From positions 370,997-434,996 of the forward strand of contig CAWBGE010000023.1 of the NCBI GenBank assembly GCA_963788185.1: a DNA stretch of 64,000 nt, read 5' to 3'. Positions 55,879-64,000 of the stretch are shown here, piece by piece. The notes below the pieces were generated by a model that had not been told where the DNA came from, made no database searches, and saw nothing but the letters and a program-made list of their open reading frames with translations. Positions within the stretch are counted from its first letter, which is position 1. The number at the start of each line of letters is the position of its first letter. The DNA comes from CAIWHR01 sp963788185. Lineage in GTDB: Bacteria > Pseudomonadota > Gammaproteobacteria > Burkholderiales > Casimicrobiaceae. The translations under genes were made by a program, and so were the position numbers.

Positions 55879-56950
55879 ATGAAAGTATGGCTACTCTTGG
55901 CTGAAAAACTGGATGCGCTGAGCAAACCGGGCTGGCTGTCTGAACCTGGAAAGAATGGTGCGGTGCGCTGCCTGGCCTGCGCTCACCGCTGCCTGATCAA
56001 ACCCGGCAGCCGCGGCATCTGCCAGATGCGCTTCAACCGCGACGGGCAGCTGATGGTGCCGTGGGGGTATGTGGCAGGCGCGGCTGTGGACCCGATCGAA
56101 AAAAAACCCTTCATGCATTTTCTGCCCGGCGCGAAGGCGCTGACCTTTGGCATGCTGGGCTGTAATTTTCACTGTGATTTCTGCCAGAATTGGGTCAGTT
56201 CGCAGGCGCTGCGCGATCCGGCTTCCGTCGGAAAGCGGCAGTTATATCCAGGATGATCACGCCGGAAGAGTTGGTGCAAAGCGCAAAAGCAGCAGGCGCT
56301 GAGATCATCGCTTCTTCCTATAATGAACCGCTTATCACCACCGAATGGGCAGTGGATATCTTTACGCTCGCGAAACGAGAGGGATTGCGCTGTGTGTATG
56401 TTTCCAATGGATTTGCCACGCCTGAAGTGCTGCATGCCTGAAACCCGTTCTGGATGGTTTTAAGGTGGATTTGAAATGCATGACCGATGAAAAATACCGC
56501 TCTCTGGGCGGACGGCTGCAGGTGGTTCTGGATACCATTAAACTTGCGCATGAACTTGGCATGTGGGTGGAAGTGGTCACGCTGGTCATTCCCGGATTTT
56601 AATGACAGCAATGAAGAACTTTGGGAGATGTCGCGCACCTTGGTCAGCATTTCCGCGGATATCCCCTGGCATGTGACTGCTTTTTATCCCACCTATAAAC
56701 ATCTGGACGCGAGAACGCACCAGCGCAGAGATCCTGCAGCGTGCAGCGGATATTGGCCAGGAAGCCGGCTTGCGCTATGTTTATGCCGGCAACCTGCCCG
56801 GCCGTGTGGGTCCACTGGAAAACACCATCTGCCCAAAATGCCAGCAGCCTGCTGGTAAGGCGCAGCGGATATTTTGTGCGTGAGAACCGGATCACAAAAG
56901 AGGGTTCCTGCCCGAATTGCGGAGAAAAAATCGCCGGGATTTGGCACTAA
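55879..56950 (+). CDS. AmmeMemoRadiSam-system radical SAM enzyme, frameshifted
   Basis: Pyruvate-formate-lyase-activase-like radical SAM protein. About 350 residues: GAVRCLACAHRCLIKPGSRG and ICQMRFNRDGQL (N-terminal Cys pairs), then the cluster motif GMLGCNFHCDFCQNWVSSQA, AAGAEIIASSYNEPLITTEW, GLRCVYVSNGFATPEVL, DGFKVDLKCM, KLAHELGMWVEVVTLVIPGF, WHVTAFYPTYKHLD, GLRYVYAGNLPGRVG and a C-terminal zinc-ribbon-like CPNCGEKIAGIWH. Frame changes near 56,240, 56,438, 56,600, 56,710 and 56,860. The partner Memo and AMMECR1 proteins are not in the window. Start ATG 55,879 gives MKVWLLLAEKLDAL. It is divergent from the G1P dehydrogenase gene. Confidence 0.83.
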
Positions 56951-57434
56951 TTCTGCATCTATTTCCATAAATTGATCAGTGAAATTAGCGAAACTTTTTT
57001 GTCTTTATTGCGTTAAATAATACACACATAATTATATTGAAGGTGATATTTCCGTCTAGAATAATTGATGCAAAGATTATCAAATCGACCAAACAAGCAG
57101 GAGAACCGTTAACGCCGAAAATGACGGTCTGCTGGTCAGAAGGAGAGATGAGCCATGGCATTCTTTACTAATTTAGTTGTCGGAATGGTCAGCATGATGT
57201 TCCTGGCCATGAGCCTATGGGATTGCAGTCCCCTTCCAAAAAGAGAATAAGAATAATCAGTTTACTTGCTGCATTAAAGCCGTCTGCTACTGGTAAATAT
57301 ATTGATCTGAAGAGCGATCCAGCGATTGCAGCAAACTCCGAGAACCGTATATAATGGATCTTGAAAAACCTGACATTCAACGTTTATTGAATGAAATTTC
57401 CGGGAGCTTTTATCAAACTCCCGGATTTGAACTC
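56951..57434. other. Intergenic region with one small frame
   Basis: About 480 bases, AT-rich at first. Contains the small hydrophobic frame at 57,155-57,250. Nothing else recognised. Confidence 0.5.
57155..57250 (+). CDS. Putative 31-residue hydrophobic protein
   Basis: ATG 57,155 follows GAAGGAGAG (57,140-57,148) at about 6 bases. It encodes MAFFTNLVVGMVSMMFLAMS followed by LWDCSPLPKRE, a single hydrophobic helix with a short polar, positively charged tail. The good ribosome site is the main reason to list it. It could be a small membrane protein, or the start of a longer gene cut by an indel. No family recognised. Confidence 0.35.
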   Translation: MAFFTNLVVGMVSMMFLAMSLWDCSPLPKRE

Positions 57435-58684
57435 TTAATATCGATTTAATGCCGGTTTGACCAAATTTCTGCGGCGTTCGATCAGATAAGCGACAATCGC
57501 CAAAAATAAACCCGCCAACTGCAACAAAAGACATTGTGCGAAAAAGGAAAACTGAACCGGAGGATTCATAAAGCATGCCGCTGATAATCGCGCCAATACC
57601 AGCACCCAAACCAAAATACAAGCGCGCCGCGAACTGCCTGGGCGGTTGTGCCGATCTCGCGCGGCGCGCGCTGGTCAACATAAGCCACACTGCCCGATTG
57701 CAGAAGCGCAAACCCCGCGCCGCCGAAGATCTGAAAAAATGGAATGGCATTGGGATTGCGGATCAGCGAAAGGCCGGTCAGCCAGGTAAAAAGCACCACA
57801 AAGGCAGCCAATACCATCTTGTGCGGGTCCGAAACGTGCCTGAATCTTGTGCGCGAAAGTAAAGATGATGATTTCGCCGATCAGTGAAACAGACAGCGCG
57901 ATACCCATCAATGTGGAACTGCCGCCCAGGCTCTTGATATGCAGGAAAAGGAAATTGCCGATGCTTGATTCCCCGATACCCCAGATGATGATGACCAGCA
58001 TGAAAAGCATGAATCCCGGCTGCTTGATCATCTCCCAAATTCTTCATGGGAGAACCTGGCTGGGCTGGCGCAGTTGTATGCCTGCGGATGGAAGGCATGA
58101 TGCCGATATTGATCAGGAAGATAAAATTAAAAAGGATATGAATATAGAAGATGATCGGCAAACCCAGGCCGAGATGGTCGATCAGGTAGCCGGTGACAAG
58201 CACCATAATCCCCCAGCCAATCGAACCGCCCACCCGGATGTTGCCGTAATGCTCAGGGTTTTCAAGCGAGGCCAGCGCGGTTTCATCCAGGATCGGGCTG
58301 CATGGGCGCATGCAAGGAGAGAATAAGCCAGCACAATGGGGACAAATGCCGCGAAAGTACGCGCGGAGGGATAAATAAAAAGAACCCCGGTGATTCCCAA
58401 AACGCAGACTGCCAGCACCAGTTTATGGCGCCGGGTGACATCCGAAAGAAAAGCAAAAATAATGCTGCTGAAAAAAGATACAAAATAAGGAATGCTGTTG
58501 AGCTGGCCGATCTGGCCGCCTTTAAGATTGACGCTTTCATAATAAACGCTGATATAAGGAAGATACGCAGCCGCGCCGCACCAGAAGACAAAGAATGCCA
58601 TCCACATGCTGAGCTGACGGCCTTGGGGGTATGCAGATATTCTTTTGCGCGGGTTAAAAGGCTCTTTTCTTGCATGTTCGCCAT
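57435..58684 (-). CDS. MFS transporter (MFS_1-like, nucleoside/sugar-proton symporter type), frameshifted
   Basis: Twelve-helix carrier of about 415 residues. MANMQEKSLLTRAKEYLHTP starts it. The first helix is MWMAFFVFWCGAAAYLPYIS, followed by YYESVNLKGGQIGQLNSIPY and the loop-2 FAFLSDVTRRHK (D-x4-R-type motif of MFS). The second half includes GIALSVSLIGEIIIFTFAHK and HKIQARFGP, and the end is ERRRNLVKPALNRY. The layout resembles the LacY/NupG-like MFS_1 group. Frame changes near 58,620, 58,290, 58,045, 57,835 and 57,590, plus others. Substrate unknown. Confidence 0.75.
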
Positions 58685-58751
58685 TATAACAACCTTTGAT
58701 TTTTGTCCCCTCATAGTAATTAGACATGAAAGTGTCCGGCTTTTAAATTAT

Positions 58752-59487
58752 TTATTTCTCATCCAACCAGCCGGTGAATTTGCTTCGCGGCCAGGGATCT
58801 GACATCCAGGAGATATCTGGTTCAGGCAGTTTCAGAGCAGCTTCCACATTCAGCCAGCCTTTGGGCAGGGCAAGGCGCTGCAGCTTGCCGGTGTTGCTGA
58901 ACCATTCCAGATGATGCTTGCTCTCACAGGCTGCTGCAAGATCCAGGGTTGTCCTTACATCCTGGGAAAGATATTCCAGCACTTTTTCAAACTGGCCCTG
59001 CTGCCACATCAGAGGCACCTGCGCGCCATCCACGCCCTCGGTCTTGCCCTTAAGCCCCATGCCCCTGGCTGCTTTATCCAGCGATAAGGGATAGCCTTTT
59101 TCGCAGAAAAGGTGAAACATCATGTCGAAATGGTTGAGCGCCAGATATTTGCAGTCCGGGTTGCCGCCAGTTTCCTCATGAAGGATATCAAAGTCAAACC
59201 CCAGCCCGTTCCAGGTGACGATCTTGTATCCTTCGATGGGTGTTCCATCAAATATCGTAACGAGGTCATTAAGCTGTTCAACCGGTGTCTGGCTGGTGAT
59301 ACTTCCCTGTGCAGTCCTTACCGTACCATAATTTCAATTCACCGTCACTGGATAAAGTAGCAGCACAGCTGATGCCCAGCGGGCGGAAGCGTTTGAAATC
59401 CGCCGAGCCATCCGGCATGACTTTGGAGATTTCCAGGTCAAAGGCCAGATACTTGGGCAGCATTTCGTGAAATTGCAGTGGAAGCAT
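58752..59487 (-). CDS. 3'-5' exonuclease-like (RNase H fold) protein, frameshifted
   Basis: About 245 residues. DEDD-type nuclease landmarks: MLPKYLAFDLEISKVMPDGS (Asp-x-Glu, Exo I), IVTWNGLGFDFDILHEETGG (Exo II with Asp) and KVLEYLSQDVRTTLDLAAAC (Exo III YxxxD). The C-terminal piece is RLALPKGWLNVEAALKLPEP. Frame changes near 59,300 and one or two more before 59,123. Such stand-alone proteins resemble the proofreading domain of family-B polymerases or predicted RNase H-like exonucleases. No polymerase is adjacent. Confidence 0.72.
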
Positions 59488-59698
59488 TTCATTCCTGGAA
59501 TTCGGTTTTCATATCGATTTAATTACTTTAAGGTAAAAAGATTATACAGCCGGATGCCAAATAATTGACTGCGGCAGTTGATTTTTCCAGAAATGATCGA
59601 AAGTGTATCCGAAAAATATGGTAGTCATAGATCATTATACAATATGGGTTTGATTAATATCGCCAAACCATTTTGCACTATTCAAAATAAGCCATTTA

Positions 59699-60911
59699 TC
59701 AGACCGATTCAGGTTCTTTAAGCTGTGTGCAAAGCAGCAGCGCAACAACCATCAGCCCCAGCAGTACATTCAGCGATGCGGTCATGGAACCGGTTTCGGG
59801 TGATTTAAGCATTTCCATGCCAAAGATAAACAGGATGCCGGATATCTGTCCCATCAGAAGCAGCAAACCATTGGATGTGCCTTCCGGAACCGGGCGGGTG
59901 ATCTCTGCGCCAAATTGAAATCCGATCGGGCCGGCACTGAGCAGGAAGAATCCCAAGCACAAAGGCAGAAGCCAGAAGCAAGAAATAACTCGGGGCATAC
60001 GTAACACCTGCCAGCCCCAGGGTCGCGCCCAGAATTGAAGCGAAAATGAAAGGCACCCGTTTATGCTTTTGTCCGAAAGCGTGGGCATGATCACTGCACC
60101 GATGATTCCGCCGATGATCATCATCCCGCCGGTCAATCCCGGCCTGCGTGATGGAAAACCCTCTTGGTTTCAGCAGGTCTTCGATCCAGGTGGTCACGGC
60201 GTTGAACGCGCCCAGGCCGACAAAAAAGATTGCCAGGAGAAGGAGAAAATTCTTGTTTTTAAAGGTTTCACGCAGTCCGTCAAACATCAGCGAACGGACC
60301 TCCGGTTCGGTTGTATTTGGCGCGTCGGCAGGGCGTTCCTTCACAAAGATAAAAAAGGTCACAGCGGGATCAGTGAAATAATGCCGTAGATCAGGAGCAT
60401 GCGGCTCATCCCGAATCGGAGGGCAAGCATGGGCGTTATCAGCATACCCAGCAGGATGCCCAGATAAATGGAGAGCGATCCCAAGCCCTGAAGCGGTTGC
60501 GCGTTCATCCGGCGGGAACCAGCGGGCGGCGACGCTGGTGATGGCATTGAGGATGAAGGGCTGGCCAACTGCGATCATGATCTGCGCGAAGAGCGCGAGC
60601 GAATAATTGCTGCCTGCCAGACCGCGCAGCAACCCAAAAACGCCGGTCAATACCGCGCCAATCCCAACCGCGATGCGGATGCCGAAACGGTCAATCACCC
60701 AGGAAGCAGGAATGGAAACCAGGATAAAAACGATCATGAAACTCATTGAAAGCAGCCCGATGCTCAAGGTTGAAACACCGTAGAAGTTGGCTGCATCACT
60801 GGTCACCGGGGCATAGGTGATCCATAGCAGCTGGTTGATGGCGGCCACAGCCATAAAGGCCAGCATGACCGCCCAGCGGTAGGCGTTTGGTTTTTGGGTT
60901 TCTGTTTTCAT
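59699..60911 (-). CDS. MFS transporter (FLVCR-like/OFA-like group), frameshifted
   Basis: Twelve-helix carrier, about 405 residues. It starts MKTETQKPNAYRWAVMLAFM, then FYGVSTLSIGLLSMSFMIVF and SWVIDRFGIRIAVGIGAVLT (MFS loop-2 motif). The helix-4 segment AQIMIAVGQPFILNAITSVA with RWFPPDERATASGLG resembles the FLVCR/haem-exporter-related branch. The second half has KNKNFLLLLAIFFVGLGAFN and the end ALLLCTQLKEPESV. Frame changes near 60,490, 60,130, 60,075 and 59,960. AGGAG precedes ATG 60,911. Substrate unknown. Confidence 0.77.
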
Positions 60912-61065
60912 GATGTTTTCTCCTGAGAATAAAGATTAGTATCTGTTATATTTTAGCAATATCCTATATAGTCAACACTGCATGATATGCTGGCAGAGAT
61001 ACTTTTAAAAATATGGAGGATATTAATGCAGCAAGATGCAAACAGCCAATTGATTACCGAGCACA

Positions 61066-62167
61066 CTAATTTCGCATTGCCAAAGATTTATCGTATTTAA
61101 TTTTCCAGATCGTGGCAATGCCGTCCGTGCTGCAGGTGAGCAGCGACTTGCCGTCGGGTGAGAAACCCAGGCTGTTGATCACATCCCCACCGGTCTGCAA
61201 TCGTGAGAGTTCCTTGCCGGAAGCCACATCATAGAAAACCACTTCATTTATTGTGCCGGCAGCAAGAAGGGAATCATCCGTGGAAAAATCAAGCGAGCTG
61301 AAATATTCCGCGTTACCCATCTGCCAGAGAACTGCACCATTTTGAGAATCCCAGAGCGTTACCAGCGGCTGCATTTCTCCATTTAAAGTGCCGGCGGCGG
61401 CGGTGGCAACCTTGCTGTTATCATGCGACATACCTGCTGCGGCAATGAAATCTTCATGGCTTAGCGCCGGGTTTAAGCATTTGGCTGTTGAAATTTCCAT
61501 CGGTTGGGCAGTTCCGCGCGAAAGCCAGAGCAGATAACTTCCGTCCGGGCTGAAGAGTCGCGCTATAGACCGGCGCAGCTGTCTCGAATCCGCTTAAGCT
61601 GTTCACTTCATCACCGGTCGATGTGTCATAAAGCACCACTTCGATCGTTTCAAGCGATTCAACCGCCAGGATGTTTCCCATCCGGTGAAAAGAAAACGCT
61701 GCCATATTGAAAATCAGGCGTGATGCTGAAGCTGTCGGCTTTGGTAGTGAAATCATAAAGCTGGATCTTAATCCCATCCAGAGAATAAGCTGCAAGACCC
61801 GCATCCGGTGAGACCGCATAAAGCGCGGTGTATTCATCACCGGTAAATTCAGCAAGCAAGGTAAAATGATCAGCATCATAAAGCCCGGCATGAGTGATAT
61901 CCATTATGGTGATTTTGTTGCTGTCTGATGACCAGGCGCAAGTTAATGCACCGGTTGAAGCCTGCAGGCTGGCAGATTTTTCCAGCTGTCGCCAGGTTAT
62001 CCAGCAGTGATTATGGCTTTGCTTTTCGGGATGGCGGTTCGGTTGCTTCAGGCGCTGGAAGGGATGCATCAACCGCAGGCGCTTCCGCAGTCGGTGTCTG
62101 AACCTGGCAGGATGCTCCCGCCAGAATAATGACCAATTGAAATAATCAAGAATCTGGAAATTTTCAT
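61066..62167 (-). CDS. Lipoprotein with WD40-like beta-propeller, frameshifted
   Basis: About 365 residues. The signal peptide and lipobox are readable after correcting one indel: MKISRFLIIFQLVIILAGAS followed by C. A linker with PTAEAPAVDASLPAPEATEP precedes propeller blades: LTCAWSSDSNKITIMDITHA, YTALYAVSPDAGLAAYSLDG, FQYGSVFFSPDGK, HRMGNILAVESLETIEVVLY, VTLWDSQNGAVLWQMGNAEY, SSLDFSTDDSLLAAGTINEV and NSLGFSPDGKSLLTCSTDGI. The SPDG turns are typical of WD40/TolB-like repeats. Frame changes near 62,125, 61,990, 61,680, 61,560 and 61,500. It probably acts outside the membrane as a scaffold. Confidence 0.75.
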
Positions 62168-62187
62168 TTTTCCTCTATACATCCATT

Positions 62188-63794
62188 TTACATCTTTGCC
62201 AATCCCAGGCTTTTCCGCAGCCATTGGTTGAAACTGTTCTTAAGGGTTTGCATCAGGCTTTGCTGCTGCTCGTCCACCCAGGCGCCCACTTTTTCGGCGG
62301 CATTGGCTTTCTGCGCCTGCACAAAACTGGCAAATTTGGCTTTCAACCCTTTGCCTGCCTGGGCAGCGCTGTCGCTGGCAAGCAGGGTGAATGGACTCCT
62401 TAATTTCGGCGGGTTTGGCGCTGATGAGCACCGGCCGTTCGCTGACCAGCAGCGCGGTGCTGCCGCCGGCATCCACCTTCAATTCAACGCCGAATCTTAT
62501 TTTTCAAAGAAGCAGTGTCCGCCGACCAGGCGTGCAGGCCGTACCCTTCAAAACCGGGTATAACCGCCGGCAGGGCTTCATCACCGCCTGCTTTGCGCCA
62601 GGTGAGCACTGCCAGTCTGCCGCTGCCGCGGAAACTGGCTACTTCAAAATCGCTGCCCGGCAGGCTGGCGCCGCTGCTTTCACGCATGCCGCCCAGAGAG
62701 CGGCTGAGATTGGCATAGCTCTGCAGGGCAATCGCGCCCGGAGCACCGGATAGCGGTGCATAGCGCCAGAAGACCTTTTCAGCGCCGCCGTAGGCTAACA
62801 GAATGGCAGTCGCGCGGGACATATAATCGGACTCCACCACTTCCGGCAGCGTGCCGCGTTCAGCGGCTTTGGCAGCCAGAACATCTGCAGAAAAAGACAG
62901 GTTATGCACCCAGATCGGTTTCGCGCCGGCAGATCTGGATAAAATCTGCAATCGCGCGCAGGCTGTCTGCCAGAGGCATGCCGCTGGATTGAACGGGTGC
63001 GTAAGCGCAGGCATCCACCTGAACGGATTCCGGCGCACCGCCGAGCACGGGCAGTTCAAGGCTGAGCGCATCAAAGGCATACCAGGCATTCATGGTCATC
63101 GAGCGCCTGAAGAAAAGCAAGCGGGTGAAAAGCGCAGTCGCCGCCAAAAACCAGCCCGCCCAGAATGACGGTATCGCCTGCCTGGGCGGATTTGATGGCG
63201 TTGTAAGCGATCGTGAGCATATCGGCATAAAGCGCCGGGTCGGGCGGCGAGATGCAGGGGCATCAGCCGAGGGAAAGATCACTTTTCCCCAGGCGGCAGG
63301 ATCATTGATATCCGCGCCGATTTGCCAGAAATCCACCTGGCTCGCCAAACTGCTGCACAGCCGCGCGCACATAAGTTTCCCAGGCAGCCAGGAATTCTTC
63401 ACGCATAACCGGCTGCTGCGGATAGAGATTGTTTAGGAAGGCAGGGCCGCCGCTGAGGACAAGCACGGGTTTGATGCCGCGCTTGTCAAGGCGCGCAAAG
63501 AGCTGGCCGTAATCTTTATAGCCCTCTTCTGCTTTTATAAGCCCAGGCAAAAGCACCGGGCGCAGTATTCACCTCATCCCAGGGCAGGTCACACGCGCAG
63601 CATGCCCGCATCTGCCGCTTCAAGCAGGTCAAAGGGTTTGGGATCCTGGCTGTTGGCAGCCAGCCACGCAGAGCTGTCATCCATGCCCAGAGCGGCCGCC
63701 CCGGCCAGCACGGAAGCATCAGTCGCTGCAACCAGGTGAACAGTCCGCCGGCTGCCAGCAGGGTGGCAAAGGTTTTAATCATAAACTTACGCAT
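62188..63794 (-). CDS. Secreted glycosidase-like (TIM-barrel) protein, many frameshifts
   Basis: About 535 residues. The signal peptide is MRKFMIKTFATLLAAGGLFT, with GGAG before ATG 63,794. Barrel-like sections follow: KAEEGYKDYGQLFARLDKRG, IKPVLVLSGGPAFLNNLYPQ, EFLAAWETYVRAAVQQFGE, VDFWQIGADINDPAAWGKVI (position of a GH-A acid/base region), LADSLRAIADFIQI, AKPIWVHNLSFSADVLA and SDYMSRATAILLAYGGAEKV FWRY. A C-terminal beta part (GRLAVLTWRKAGGD, then STALLVSERPVLISAKPAEI) is followed by a helical tail. It resembles GH39/GH5-type proteins but lacks a clear Asn-Glu-Pro motif, so activity is uncertain. At least five frame changes. Confidence 0.6.
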
Positions 63795-63836
63795 TGCTAC
63801 TCCTGACCCGCGGGCAGTTAAATGCCTGAAGGTCAT

Positions 63837-64000
63837 TATGTATGTTGCAAAGGATGTGCCAATGTTCTGTTTTTATGGAATTGGCGTGGTTTAGTGGTAA
63901 TTTTCCTGATCCACAAAAAATCCATACAATAGTACAGACCTGCGTTTGCCCGCAGTGTATACTGAAAGTGCGCTTAAAATATTAATACGATCAGGTTGAA
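63837..64000. other. End of window, no gene seen
   Basis: Upstream region of the minus-strand glycosidase-like gene; AT-rich, no gene or clear motif recognised. Confidence 0.4.

Overview
The window looks like two different Chloroflexota-type (Anaerolineae/Ardenticatenia-like) genomes joined near base 39,790. The phylum is inferred from gene content and protein style (sugar-ABC lipoproteins with PVEEAA linkers, the YLPIVSK segment after a signal peptide, MutS2, corrinoid methyltransferase genes) and was not checked by any search. The left part (1-39.79 kb) is dense in the palindrome AACGGCCGTT. I count 47 copies of its core ACGGCCGT, mostly inside genes, the last at 39,636; none occurs in the remaining 24 kb. 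The density of frame breaks also rises several-fold at the same place. Single-base indels are frequent throughout, as in a long-read consensus that was not fully polished, so most broken genes are probably intact in the organism. I give them their full extents.

Left part, 1-10 kb: end of a Ca2+/H+ antiporter, arsenate reductase, galT, a decayed antitoxin, an esterase, a membrane protein, a voltage-gated-type K+ channel, an aromatic amino acid decarboxylase and a large arylsulfatase. Remnants of the tails of the last two genes flank this block. 10.6-23.4 kb: a sugar-utilisation locus. It has a LacI regulator with a double operator in front of it, a solute-binding lipoprotein whose sugar-binding domain is duplicated in one chain, two MalF/MalG-like permeases, a LacZ beta-galactosidase, a HAD phosphatase and an FGGY kinase. 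Together with galT this suggests uptake and cleavage of galactosides.

23.4-39.8 kb: a lipoprotein and a membrane protein, then a surface-polysaccharide locus led by a NusG/RfaH-like antiterminator. It holds a UDP-sugar dehydrogenase, a GDP-fucose synthase-like reductase, a Wzx-type flippase, a methyltransferase, a GT4 glycosyltransferase, asparagine synthase and the Wzm/Wzt ABC exporter. Several repeat families lie between these genes. One is a 149-bp MITE-like element present twice with inverted, swapped flanks. The wzt gene is cut in the middle by the junction.

Right part (39.8-64 kb): the remainder of a PP2C phosphatase, two adjacent tRNA-Ser genes, a YbaK editing protein, and a minus-strand cluster for corrinoid-dependent methyl transfer (DUF3159 protein, UroD-like methyltransferase with a thioredoxin-like tail, CobW GTPase, corrinoid protein). 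Then come a HAD phosphatase, two DUF218 proteins, a NYN/OST-HTH protein, a nitroreductase, DUF4282, MgtC, a lipoprotein, MutS2, sn-glycerol-1-phosphate dehydrogenase, an AmmeMemoRadiSam radical SAM enzyme, two MFS carriers, an exonuclease-like protein, a WD40-like lipoprotein and a secreted glycosidase-like protein. No rRNA, CRISPR array, prophage or transposase gene was seen.
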